Shown: positions 7,473 through 16,502 of the stretch, piece after piece
Layout: each line of letters begins with the position of its first letter
How positions within the stretch are numbered: position 1 is the stretch's first letter
NCBI RefSeq assembly: GCF_001636345.1
Contig: NZ_KV440945.1
Span: 1,456,975-1,520,974 of the forward strand
Direction: 5' to 3'
Source of the DNA: Cytobacillus gottheilii
GTDB taxonomy: Bacteria > Bacillota > Bacilli > Bacillales > Cytobacillaceae
Length of the DNA stretch: 64,000 bases
Position numbers and translations under genes: made by a program
The notes under the pieces: generated by a model
Databases searched by the model: none
What the model saw: the letters and a program-made list of their open reading frames with translations, nothing else
Told to the model about the DNA's origin: nothing

Positions 7473-10121
7473 ATGGAAAACAATAATGAACTGACAATGC
7501 CGACGAAATACGATCCGGCATCGATTGAGAAAGGGCGCTACGATTGGTGGCTTTCCGGTAAATATTTTGAATCTGGTGCAGATGAAACAAAAACACCTTA
7601 CACCATTGTTATTCCGCCGCCAAACGTAACGGGAAGGCTGCACCTTGGTCATGCATGGGACACAACGCTTCAGGATATTTTAACGCGTATTAAAAGAATG
7701 CAAGGCTATGATGTTCTTTGGCTGCCTGGAATGGACCATGCCGGCATCGCGACACAGGCAAAGGTTGAAGAAAAGCTCCGCAATGAAGGAAAAAGCCGCT
7801 ACGATTTAGGGCGTGAAAAGTTTGTGGAAGAAACATGGAAATGGACAAATGAATACAAAGGCCATATCCGTGAGCAGTGGGGCAAGGTCGGACTTGGACT
7901 GGACTATACGAAAGAACGATTCACGCTTGATGAAGGATTATCAAAAGCTGTAAATAAAGTATTCGTTTCTCTTTATGAGAAAGGCTTAATTTACCGCGGT
8001 GAATATATCATCAACTGGGATCCTGCAACGAAAACAGCACTATCTGATATCGAGGTTATTTATAAAGATGTTCAGGGTGCATTTTATCATATGAGATACC
8101 CATTAACAGATGGAAGCGGCTATATTGAAGTTGCGACAACTCGTCCGGAAACGATGCTTGGAGATACGGCAGTTGCTGTCCACCCTGAAGATGACCGTTA
8201 CAAGCATTTAATCGGCAAAACGGTAAAGCTTCCGATCACTGGAAGAGAAATCCCGATTGTCGGTGATGATTATGTAGATATGGAATTTGGTTCTGGTGCA
8301 GTTAAAATTACACCAGCACACGATCCTAATGACTTTGAAATCGGCAACCGCCATAATCTTGAGCGTATTCTTGTTATGAACGAAGACGGTACAATGAATG
8401 GAAATGCCGGCGAATACAAAGGATTAGATCGTTTCCAATGCAGAAAGCAAATCGTAAAGGACCTGCAGGAAGCGGATGTTCTGTTTAAAATTGAAGAGCA
8501 TATGCATTCTGTTGGACACTCTGAAAGAAGCGGCGCCGTTGTTGAACCATACCTTTCAACACAATGGTTTGTTAAAATGCAGCCATTAGCTGATGAAGCG
8601 ATCGCCCTGCAAAGCAAGGAAGAAAAGGTTAACTTCGTGCCTGCCCGCTTTGAGAATACGTATTTGCGCTGGATGGAAAATATCCGTGATTGGTGTATTT
8701 CCCGTCAATTATGGTGGGGACACCGCATTCCTGCCTGGTATCACAATGAAACAGGCGAACTTTACGTTGGTGAGAATGCTCCTGCTGACCCGGAGAACTG
8801 GACACAGGATAACGATGTATTAGATACATGGTTCAGCTCCGCACTATGGCCATTTTCAACAATGGGCTGGCCAGATGAAGATTCAGCAGATTTCAAACGC
8901 TATTACTCAACAGATGCCCTTGTAACAGGATATGATATTATTTTCTTCTGGGTTTCCCGTATGATTTTCCAAGGTCTAGAGTTTACGGGTAAGCGTCCAT
9001 TTAAAGACGTTCTCATTCATGGGCTTGTACGCGATGAGCAAGGCCGCAAGATGAGTAAATCGCTTGGAAATGGTGTTGATCCAATGGATGTCATTGATCA
9101 ATACGGAGCAGATGCACTAAGATACTTCCTTTCCACTGGAAGCTCACCTGGTCAGGACTTGCGTTTCAGCATGGAGAAGGTAGAATCGACATGGAACTTT
9201 GCCAATAAAATCTGGAATGCTTCCCGTTTTGCGTTGATGAATATGGATGGACTGAAATACGAGGAGATCGATTTATCTGGAGAAAAATCCGTTGCAGATA
9301 AATGGATTCTGACACGTTTAAATGAAACAATTGAAACCGTAACAAGATTATCTGATCGCTATGAGTTCGGTGAAGTAGGACGGATTCTTTACAACTTCAT
9401 CTGGGATGATTTCTGTGACTGGTATATTGAAATGGCGAAGCTGCCGTTGAATGGCGAAGATGAAGCTGCTAAGAAGACGACGCGTTCGATTCTTGCTTAT
9501 GTTTTAGACAACACGATGAGACTTCTTCATCCATTTATGCCATTCATCACAGAAGAAATCTGGCAGAACCTTCCGCATGAAGGGGAGTCTATTACAGTAG
9601 CTTCTTGGCCAGAGGTTGTAGAAGAGTACAGCGATGAAAAGGCTGCTGCAGAAATGAAGCTTCTTGTTGAAATTATCCGTTCTGTACGAAACAGCAGAGC
9701 TGAGGTAAACACACCAATGAGCAAGAAAATCAAGATGCTGATTAAAGCGAAGGACGAAGAGATCGAAAGCATCCTAGAAAGCAACCGTGCGTATATCGAA
9801 CGCTTCTGTAATCCGGAAGAACTAACGATTGGTATGAATGTTGAGACTCCTGACAAAGCAATGACCGCTGTTATTACAGGAGCAGAAATTATTCTTCCGC
9901 TTGAAGGCCTGATTAATATAGACGAAGAAATCGCCCGCCTGCAAAAAGAGTGGGAGAAGCTGAACAAGGAAGTAGAGCGTGTTCAGAAGAAACTAAGCAA
10001 CGAAGGTTTTGTTAAAAAGGCTCCGGAAAAAGTAATTGAAGAGGAAAGAGCGAAGGAGCTTGATTATACGGAAAAACGTGCTGCTGTTGAAGCACGTATG
10101 AATGAACTGAAAAACGTGTAA
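7473..10121 (+). CDS. valS: valyl-tRNA synthetase
   Basis: Class I aminoacyl-tRNA synthetase that charges tRNA-Val and edits Thr-tRNA-Val. The 882 residues match the usual Bacillus length. Landmarks are the HIGH-type motif [13 protein letters not shown] near residue 56, the editing domain ([15 protein letters not shown], about 190-340), KMSKS ([11 protein letters not shown], near residue 526), the anticodon-binding domain (about 610-750) and the C-terminal coiled-coil arm ([19 protein letters not shown]). The start is ATG at 7473 ([15 protein letters not shown]); the in-frame codons upstream fall in the T-box terminator. It is regulated by the T-box leader and probably cotranscribed with folC. 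Confidence 0.96.
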   Translation: MENNNELTMPTKYDPASIEKGRYDWWLSGKYFESGADETKTPYTIVIPPPNVTGRLHLGHAWDTTLQDILTRIKRMQGYDVLWLPGMDHAGIATQAKVEEKLRNEGKSRYDLGREKFVEETWKWTNEYKGHIREQWGKVGLGLDYTKERFTLDEGLSKAVNKVFVSLYEKGLIYRGEYIINWDPATKTALSDIEVIYKDVQGAFYHMRYPLTDGSGYIEVATTRPETMLGDTAVAVHPEDDRYKHLIGKTVKLPITGREIPIVGDDYVDMEFGSGAVKITPAHDPNDFEIGNRHNLERILVMNEDGTMNGNAGEYKGLDRFQCRKQIVKDLQEADVLFKIEEHMHSVGHSERSGAVVEPYLSTQWFVKMQPLADEAIALQSKEEKVNFVPARFENTYLRWMENIRDWCISRQLWWGHRIPAWYHNETGELYVGENAPADPENWTQDNDVLDTWFSSALWPFSTMGWPDEDSADFKRYYSTDALVTGYDIIFFWVSRMIFQGLEFTGKRPFKDVLIHGLVRDEQGRKMSKSLGNGVDPMDVIDQYGADALRYFLSTGSSPGQDLRFSMEKVESTWNFANKIWNASRFALMNMDGLKYEEIDLSGEKSVADKWILTRLNETIETVTRLSDRYEFGEVGRILYNFIWDDFCDWYIEMAKLPLNGEDEAAKKTTRSILAYVLDNTMRLLHPFMPFITEEIWQNLPHEGESITVASWPEVVEEYSDEKAAAEMKLLVEIIRSVRNSRAEVNTPMSKKIKMLIKAKDEEIESILESNRAYIERFCNPEELTIGMNVETPDKAMTAVITGAEIILPLEGLINIDEEIARLQKEWEKLNKEVERVQKKLSNEGFVKKAPEKVIEEERAKELDYTEKRAAVEARMNELKNV

Positions 10122-10137
10122 TCTAGGTTAAATAATG

Positions 10138-10182
10138 TATGGATCGAAGGCGAGTCCCTCTATGAAGGATTCGTCTTCCATA
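10138..10182 (+). promoter_or_regulatory. stable hairpin between valS and folC
   Basis: TATGGA (10138-10143) pairs with TCCATA (10177-10182). After a 4-nt bulge, AGGCGAGTCC (10148-10157) pairs with GGATTCGTCT (10167-10176), with two G-U pairs. There is no T run directly after it, so it is not a typical terminator. It ends 4 bp before the folC SD. Confidence 0.5.
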
Positions 10183-10201
10183 CTGTAAGGAGGTTTTTAT
10201 T

Positions 10202-11533
10202 ATTTTTACTACATATGAACAAGCACTGGAATGGATCCATGGCAGATTGCGGTTAGGGATTAAACCTGGATTAAAAAGAATGGAATGGATGCTTTCGAAA
10301 CTGGGAAACCCAGAGAAAAAAATAAAGACCGTACATATTGGCGGAACAAATGGAAAAGGTTCAACACTGACGTATTTACGCTGTATTTTACAGGAAGCAG
10401 GGTTTACTGTGGGCAGCTTCACATCTCCATTTTTTGAGCAATTTAATGAACGGATTTCTTACAACGGCAAACCAATCTCAGATGAAGAGATTTTACAGCT
10501 TGTGAACCGGATATTGCCGCTTGCTGAGGAATTAGAAGAGACAGACCTTGGTGGTCCGACTGAATTTGAGGTCATTACTGTGATGGCATTTGAATATTTT
10601 GGTCATGTTCAGCCTGCAGATATAGCCTTGTTTGAAGTGGGTCTTGGCGGACGGCTTGATTCCACGAATGTCATAGAACCTCTTCTCTCTATCATAACAA
10701 GCATTGGCCTGGATCATACGAGTATCCTTGGAGAGACTTATGCAGAAATCGCCTATGAAAAAGCCGGGATTATCAAGAAAGATACCCCGCTCATTACAGC
10801 TGTAAAAGAAGAAAGTGCGAGAAGTGTGATATTAGAGACAGCATCTAAGCAGAATGCAGAGGTTTATCAGCTTGGAAAGAATCTTGTCATTCAAGAACAT
10901 TTTTCCACAGCAGCTGGTGAGCAATTTAGTCTAAAGACAGCAAATAACGAGTATGGACAACTTGACATTACCATGCCAGGAGAGCATCAAGTTGAAAATG
11001 CCTCCCTCGCCGTTATGGCAGCTGAACTGTTAACTCTTAAAGGTTTTCCTCTAGAGGAACATCAAATAAAGCAGGGGTTAATGAAAGCCTATTGGCCGGG
11101 CCGATTTGAAACCGTCAGCGAAAAGCCTTTAATTATAGTAGATGGTGCGCACAACAATGAGGGGATCCAAGCCCTCACAAACGAATTGCAAAAACGATAC
11201 AGAAAATTACAAAAGAGGGTTATATTCGCTGCTCTTTCTGATAAAAAACTAGACAAAATGATCATGCAATTAGACTCAGTTGCAGATACAATGACATTTG
11301 TGGACTTTGACTTCCCGAGGGCTGCTAAAGCTTCAGATCTATTGAAAATTAGCTCTTCACATCGTAAAAGAGCTGCATCTGATTGGAAAGATGCCATTCG
11401 CTCTGAGATGCTTTCGGTGGGGAAAAATGAGATGCTGATTATTACAGGCTCACTCTATTTTTTATCAGAAGCAAAGCCATTTTTAATTAAAAGTTTAAAT
11501 AGTTTGAATATAGATGTGACAAAAACCTTTTAA
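10202..11533 (+). CDS. folC: folylpolyglutamate synthase / dihydrofolate synthase, apparent ATT start
   Basis: FolC adds glutamate to dihydropteroate and folates in an ATP-dependent Mur-ligase-type reaction. The P-loop is VGGTNGKGSTLTY-like (GGTNGKGSTL, near residue 47). TSPFFEQFNERIS, the substrate loop GGPTEFEVITVMAFEYF, GLGGRLDSTN and VDGAHNNEG are all present. No ATG, GTG or TTG lies in frame between the stop at 10163 and a TTG at 10247. That TTG would drop 15 residues that match the family N-terminus (FTTYEQALEWIHGRL). A perfect AAGGAGG (10187-10193) sits 8 bp before ATT at 10202; a second ATT at 10199 is also possible. The gene follows valS as in B. subtilis. About 443 residues. Confidence 0.9.
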   Translation: MFTTYEQALEWIHGRLRLGIKPGLKRMEWMLSKLGNPEKKIKTVHIGGTNGKGSTLTYLRCILQEAGFTVGSFTSPFFEQFNERISYNGKPISDEEILQLVNRILPLAEELEETDLGGPTEFEVITVMAFEYFGHVQPADIALFEVGLGGRLDSTNVIEPLLSIITSIGLDHTSILGETYAEIAYEKAGIIKKDTPLITAVKEESARSVILETASKQNAEVYQLGKNLVIQEHFSTAAGEQFSLKTANNEYGQLDITMPGEHQVENASLAVMAAELLTLKGFPLEEHQIKQGLMKAYWPGRFETVSEKPLIIVDGAHNNEGIQALTNELQKRYRKLQKRVIFAALSDKKLDKMIMQLDSVADTMTFVDFDFPRAAKASDLLKISSSHRKRAASDWKDAIRSEMLSVGKNEMLIITGSLYFLSEAKPFLIKSLNSLNIDVTKTF

Positions 11534-11590
11534 TTTGATAAAATATCCACATTATACAACTTTTTACCTATGGAAAAAGGAGGGATGAAA

Positions 11591-13309
11591 ATGAAGGTGA
11601 AATATAAAAAAATCATCTGGGCTGCTTGGATCTTGTTAATGCCAGCTTCACTTTGGATTGCCTATCATTTTTATCCTCCTCCTGTTGAAGCAGTTCCGCT
11701 GACTGATTTGGCAGCCTTCTTTTTACTTACCTTTCTCGTTGCGCTATTACCTGTCGTCATAAATAATACACCAGTGTTTTTACTGCAATGGGTCTCTATG
11801 GCGGTTTTTCTTTTATTTGGTCTGTTTATTGAAATTTTGCTGGCTCAATTTGCGATTTTTGTGCTGCTTGCCAGACTCAATATCAGTAAAAATAAACAAC
11901 TGTATCGACTGCCTTTAAATTCAAGTATGTTCCTGCTTGTTTCTTTATTTAGCGGTATGCTTTACTATGCAGTTGGCGGTGTTTCCGCCGACCAGCTCAC
12001 CTATAATACTGAGTCCTTTTTTATTGCTCTCTTATATCCAGTCTTTTACTATATTTTAAATTTATTATTTCTTATTTTTATAGATATTGTTTTAACGGAT
12101 AAAAAGAAGTTTCTCTTTGGAAAAGATATGGTTTGGGACATGCTCTCATCATTAGCATCTTTCCCTGTAGGGTATGTTCTGTTTATTTTATATAAGGAAA
12201 TTGGTGTCATTGCCGTTTTATGTGTCGGCATACCATTTGCCAGTCTTTCGCTGATTATGAGTCTATATTCCTCCAGTGAAAATGTGAATGCGTATTTACA
12301 AAAAGTATCGGAAATAGGCCATCAGCTGGCAGAACGATTAAAAGTCGGAGCAGTACTCGATTTATTTATGGAAAAGCTGATTCAGATGCTTCCAGCAGAT
12401 TATGCCTATCTAATGGACATTGTGGACGGGAAAGAGCTGCAGATCATCCGCAGTTATGAAAATGGGCAAATAAACCGAGCGGTGATGAAGCCGCTAAAAA
12501 AAGGAGAAGGAATAAGCGGTTTTGTGTGGGAACAAAAAAAGGGTGTCCTATTTAAGACAAGAAAAGATTGGCAGCTGCTGATTAAAGGGTATGTGCCTGC
12601 CAATATCGAAAGCATTGTCTCTGTTCCGGTTGTTCGAAACAGCGAAGTAACCGGTGTACTCTTTTTGGCTTCTACAAGAAAAGCCGTTTTTGACAAATCT
12701 TTGCTGATGATTGTTGATATCCTTTGTTCACATCTGGCCATTGCTGTCGAAAATGCCAATCATTACGAGAAAACAAAAGAAAAAAGCGAGCGCTGTGCAC
12801 TAACAAAGCTTTATAATTACAGATACCTTGAGAAAAGACTGAATAACGAATTTGCAAAACTGGCAAAACAGGAGATATACACACTATCTTTAATCATTCT
12901 CGACCTTGATCATTTTAAATCTATCAATGATAACTATGGACATCAAAGCGGCAATGAGATTTTATGTGAACTGGCAAATCGTTTGACAGCAGCTACCGGT
13001 GATTCTGGAATTGTTGCCCGGTATGGCGGTGAGGAATTTGTTATTGTTCTTCCCAACTATCCAAAGCATGAAGCTATTCAATTTGCTGAAACTTTAAGGC
13101 TCCTGCTGGCAAATAAGCCGTTTCAATTATCACAGCATATTGGAGCAGAACAGATCGATCTGGAAATACAGATCACGGCCTCATTTGGGGTCGCGGCAGC
13201 ACCAGAAAATGCCGAAGACCCAATGACTCTTATTCGCCATGCTGACAGAGCACTCTATACTGGCGCGAAAAGAGCGGGGAGAAATAAGGTCGCAGAGTAT
13301 GTGAAGTAA
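11591..13309 (+). CDS. membrane-anchored diguanylate cyclase (GAF-GGDEF)
   Basis: This enzyme should make c-di-GMP from two GTP at the membrane. The N-terminal 230 residues hold about six hydrophobic segments. They are followed by a GAF-like domain (about 245-390; KGEGISGFVWEQKKGVLF, VPVVRNSEVTGVLFLAS). The GGDEF domain spans about 410-572 with an intact active site GGEEF near residue 479 (ARYGGEEFVIVLP) and LDLDHFKSINDNYGH upstream. The RxxD product-inhibition site five residues before GGEEF is missing (GDSG in its place). The start ATG 11591 lies 6 bp after AAGGAGGG. It is the first gene of the pilus island, and its product could act on the MshEN domain of PilB (23662). B. subtilis has no counterpart here. 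Confidence 0.9.
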   Translation: MKVKYKKIIWAAWILLMPASLWIAYHFYPPPVEAVPLTDLAAFFLLTFLVALLPVVINNTPVFLLQWVSMAVFLLFGLFIEILLAQFAIFVLLARLNISKNKQLYRLPLNSSMFLLVSLFSGMLYYAVGGVSADQLTYNTESFFIALLYPVFYYILNLLFLIFIDIVLTDKKKFLFGKDMVWDMLSSLASFPVGYVLFILYKEIGVIAVLCVGIPFASLSLIMSLYSSSENVNAYLQKVSEIGHQLAERLKVGAVLDLFMEKLIQMLPADYAYLMDIVDGKELQIIRSYENGQINRAVMKPLKKGEGISGFVWEQKKGVLFKTRKDWQLLIKGYVPANIESIVSVPVVRNSEVTGVLFLASTRKAVFDKSLLMIVDILCSHLAIAVENANHYEKTKEKSERCALTKLYNYRYLEKRLNNEFAKLAKQEIYTLSLIILDLDHFKSINDNYGHQSGNEILCELANRLTAATGDSGIVARYGGEEFVIVLPNYPKHEAIQFAETLRLLLANKPFQLSQHIGAEQIDLEIQITASFGVAAAPENAEDPMTLIRHADRALYTGAKRAGRNKVAEYVK

Positions 13310-13321
13310 AGGTGCTTCGGA

Positions 13322-13352
13322 AATAGGAGACAGGTTTCTGTCTTCTATTTTT
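13322..13352 (+). terminator. terminator after the diguanylate cyclase gene
   Basis: ATAGGAGACAG and CTGTCTTCTAT pair around GTTT (one G-U pair) and are followed by TTTTTT. Confidence 0.8.
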
Positions 13353-13477
13353 TATTAAAAAAATTTTATGATTTCAATAGATTTATCTATTTGTTTTATA
13401 GGTAAATTGGTATACTTATAGTATAAAAGTTCTGAAATTAATCTGAAAAATTTATATATTTGAAAGGAGTGAAAAAG

Positions 13478-16375
13478 ATGAAGCAAATAAAGAAAGGCTT
13501 TTTACTATTATTGATGCTGCCATTGCTATTATCTATTCTTTTTTCTCCAGCTGGAGCGTCTGCAGCAGCAGATCCTCCGTCGGTAAACTTTTCGGCAAAA
13601 GCGTCGCAGAAAATTATTGTTAAGCCGCAGAATGCAGATGCAATTGGAGGTCTTGACCTTCATCTTATGCCAAAAGGAATGGCTACAAATCCTGAGAGAG
13701 ATCCGATCGACCTAATCTTCATCTTTGATAAATCGGGTTCGATGAATGAATCGGGTAGAAATCCGAAAAAGTTTCAGGATGCAAAGGATGCCATTGAAGA
13801 AGCGGTTGAGTATTTTAAAGAGCATGGACAGCCTGGAGATCGTTTTGGGTTAGTTCCTTTTGATACAAAAGTATCGGATAGAGTTGTGTATTTCTCATTT
13901 AATGATTTTATAAGCAATCTAAATAAAATTGAGGATACTGTGAATACTTTATCTGCCTCTGGGGGTACAAACTATACTCAATCTTTTGAAAAAGCACTTG
14001 AAATGCTCGGTGGCCAAACGAATGGGGCAGAAAAACCGGCAGAAAACCAATATGTAATTTTTATGACTGATGGGGAGCCTACTTTTTCTAACTATAAGGA
14101 AGCAATAACTTATCAGAAACAAGTTCAAGTAGGAACTAGAGAAGATTGTTTCTTGTTTTGGTGTTCTACTGTACCAGTATATGAGAAAAAAACAGTAACT
14201 GAAAATGTTCTTGTTTATCATGAAATATACACAGACACTAGAACAGGCCGCGATTTTAGTGAAGTATATTATTATCTGAATGGCAACCGTTACACTATCA
14301 ACCAGGACGTAAATGAAACAAAAAGGCGAATTAAACAGCATGGTATAAATATGGCACAATCCCTTGCTCAAAAAGATATTAAACTGTATTCAATAGGCTT
14401 TGGCAATGACAGTGAAGTCGATATGGATTATTTGCGCAAGCTATCATCTGTAACTGGTGTAACAGCCCGCCAAGCATCACAAGGGAATATATCTGAAGTT
14501 TTCCGGGCGATTTCCGGGGAAATCGATACACCATCCATCAGCGGGGAAATTACAGTAGATCTTAACAAATTTAATGGAAAAGTGAAGCTGCAGGATGGTG
14601 CAAATGCTACCATTACGAATGGAATTGCGACCATTAAGTTTGATTTAAAATATCCTTTAAATCAAAGAGCTCCACAGCCAATTGATTTCTCTCTGCCATT
14701 AAGCTTTACGCAAGCAGGAGATTATGTATTTGATAATATTAAACTTTCATACAGGGATATTGATGGCAAAGCAGTTGCGCCAATCACCCATGCACCTGTA
14801 AAAATCTCTGTAAAAGATGATGCCGCGCCAAGTATGGTTGGTGAGATGAGCTTAAAGGGTGTTATCAATAATCCGGATAATTTAATCAAAGTTTCTGGTT
14901 CTAATGAAAGAACAAATGAATTTAAAGTCAATTATTCTTTAAGTCCGAATGGTTTATTCAATAATCAAGTGAAGGGAAATCTATCAAATATCCAAATTGT
15001 TCAGCCACTGCCAAGCGGCGTTTCTCTAATTCCTTCTGAAGGAGTTAAGCTTATCACTGGACAAGATGGTCGTCCGGCAGCACAAATTACACTAGGTCAG
15101 TCAATCAATTATGCTTCCGGTGTTTTTTCACCGAACAGCTTAGCTGCTTCTTTAAACCTAAAAGGGGACTGGGCGCTAAATAACGTCAAGATGCCAACAG
15201 CGTATGTTACGTACAAAGATAGCCGTTTTGGTGAGCAGCAGGCTTCCATTGCTCCAGCCAACCAGTTTATCAATTTAAAGGTGCGCTTGAATGAAATGGG
15301 CGGCAAAGCATATGATGGATATGCTTCTGGTCTCATAAACAAGGTGGATCTTAATAACAATAATACAGTTGTTGCACAAACAGAGTTCCCAAATGATTAC
15401 GGATTAAAGCCTAAGCCAATTAAGGATATGGAATTTGTCGGCGATAAAAATACAGCCATTAAAGTAACATATTCTGATAATGAAGAAGTGATCATCTACT
15501 TGACTCCGGATTTTGAGATGACAGGACAGGATAGCGGAGTTGTCTACAAGGACGGAGACGTTACAAGTGAAAAAGTCAATGTGGATGTTACACAGCTGGT
15601 TGCCGGCAAAGGAGTTAAGTATTATTACTCTATTGAGAATCCTAACGGCAATATTGGGTGGACAGAATTTGACCCTTCAAAATCCATCGTAATCGATGAT
15701 ATAGGGAAAAATACGATCAGAATAAAAGCTGAAGGCGGATTTGCCTTCAATACGCCTGTAGAAAAGGATATTACTCTTCAAGTTCCAGTTGAATCAATCC
15801 ATGTAACACCAAATCCATTGGAACTGGAAGTGGATGAAGTTAAGTCCTTTACGGTTAACATTTCTCCGCTAAATGCATCTAATAAAGATCTTGATATTTA
15901 TATCGAAGATCAGAATATAGCTGAATATAAAGGGGATATGAGAATTATCGGCAAAGCTGAAGGTGAAACCTATTTAGTTGTCAAAGCGAAAGATGGCTCT
16001 GGTATAACAGTCAGGGTGCCGGTAATTGTTAAAGACGCTTATATTGGATTAAAAGAAATTAAGTTTATCAAGTCTGTCTTCAAAATTGAAGAAGGTGAAG
16101 AGATTGCTCTCAGCGATGTGTTAATCTTTAACCCTAATAATGCAACAGACAAAGACATTGAATCTCTGCTGTCTACTCTGCCAGATAAAGTATCTGTAAG
16201 AAAAGAAGGATCTGAGTGGTATATTATCGGTGAAGAAGTCGGTTATTCTACGGTAACCGCAGAAGCCGAAAAGCAAAGAGATCAATCAAAACCAAAGGCA
16301 TCTGCTTTATTTGAAGTAGGACCTGAGGGAGCAGACCATGACAGCGGCGGCTCAAATGGAGCAGGACGCTGGTAA
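13478..16375 (+). CDS. secreted von Willebrand factor A domain protein, candidate pilus-associated adhesin
   Basis: A 965-residue exported protein. The signal peptide is MKQIKKGFLLLLMLPLLLS... with likely cleavage after ASA near residue 29. The vWA domain covers about residues 77-350 with a complete metal-ion site: DKSGS at 84-88, the SGGT threonine near 164 and TDGE near 198. An insert at about 214-275 holds two cysteines (C224, C229). The C-terminal half is all-beta; residues about 768-855 look like a bacterial Ig-like (Big_2) module (VESIHVTPNPLELEVDEVKSF), with a second one to about 950. There is no LPxTG motif or C-terminal anchor. Start ATG 13478 has AAAGGAG 8 bp upstream. Its position between the cyclase and the minor pilins suggests a tip adhesin like PilY1 or the vWA pilins of streptococci; this is inference. 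Confidence 0.85.
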   Translation: MKQIKKGFLLLLMLPLLLSILFSPAGASAAADPPSVNFSAKASQKIIVKPQNADAIGGLDLHLMPKGMATNPERDPIDLIFIFDKSGSMNESGRNPKKFQDAKDAIEEAVEYFKEHGQPGDRFGLVPFDTKVSDRVVYFSFNDFISNLNKIEDTVNTLSASGGTNYTQSFEKALEMLGGQTNGAEKPAENQYVIFMTDGEPTFSNYKEAITYQKQVQVGTREDCFLFWCSTVPVYEKKTVTENVLVYHEIYTDTRTGRDFSEVYYYLNGNRYTINQDVNETKRRIKQHGINMAQSLAQKDIKLYSIGFGNDSEVDMDYLRKLSSVTGVTARQASQGNISEVFRAISGEIDTPSISGEITVDLNKFNGKVKLQDGANATITNGIATIKFDLKYPLNQRAPQPIDFSLPLSFTQAGDYVFDNIKLSYRDIDGKAVAPITHAPVKISVKDDAAPSMVGEMSLKGVINNPDNLIKVSGSNERTNEFKVNYSLSPNGLFNNQVKGNLSNIQIVQPLPSGVSLIPSEGVKLITGQDGRPAAQITLGQSINYASGVFSPNSLAASLNLKGDWALNNVKMPTAYVTYKDSRFGEQQASIAPANQFINLKVRLNEMGGKAYDGYASGLINKVDLNNNNTVVAQTEFPNDYGLKPKPIKDMEFVGDKNTAIKVTYSDNEEVIIYLTPDFEMTGQDSGVVYKDGDVTSEKVNVDVTQLVAGKGVKYYYSIENPNGNIGWTEFDPSKSIVIDDIGKNTIRIKAEGGFAFNTPVEKDITLQVPVESIHVTPNPLELEVDEVKSFTVNISPLNASNKDLDIYIEDQNIAEYKGDMRIIGKAEGETYLVVKAKDGSGITVRVPVIVKDAYIGLKEIKFIKSVFKIEEGEEIALSDVLIFNPNNATDKDIESLLSTLPDKVSVRKEGSEWYIIGEEVGYSTVTAEAEKQRDQSKPKASALFEVGPEGADHDSGGSNGAGRW

Positions 16376-16394
16376 AATGAATAGCTAGAACATG

Positions 16395-16425
16395 AAAAAC
16401 GCCCTATATGATGTAGGGCGTTTTT
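16395..16425 (+). terminator. terminator of the vWA gene
   Basis: AAACGCCCTA (16397-16406) pairs with TAGGGCGTTT (16414-16423), followed by Ts. Confidence 0.88.
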
Positions 16426-16450
16426 GTTTGCATATTTTTAATTTACTCAA

Positions 16451-16484
16451 AAAAAGAAGGGATGCTTTGCGGCATCCCTTCTTT
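16451..16484 (-). terminator. terminator of the minus-strand minor-pilin operon
   Basis: AAAGAAGGGATGC (16453-16465) pairs with GCATCCCTTCTTT (16472-16484). Read on the minus strand the stem is followed by a long T run, which fits the end of the gene at 16503. Confidence 0.85.
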
Positions 16485-16502
16485 ACATTTAAACCAACGT
16501 TC

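Noticed and set aside
7132-7486. Small frames in the valS leader
   Set aside because: They overlap a T-box with specifier, T-box motif and terminator; none has an SD or family resemblance.
16300-16375. Sortase anchor on the vWA protein
   Set aside because: No LPxTG-type motif, hydrophobic stretch or basic tail at the C-terminus.
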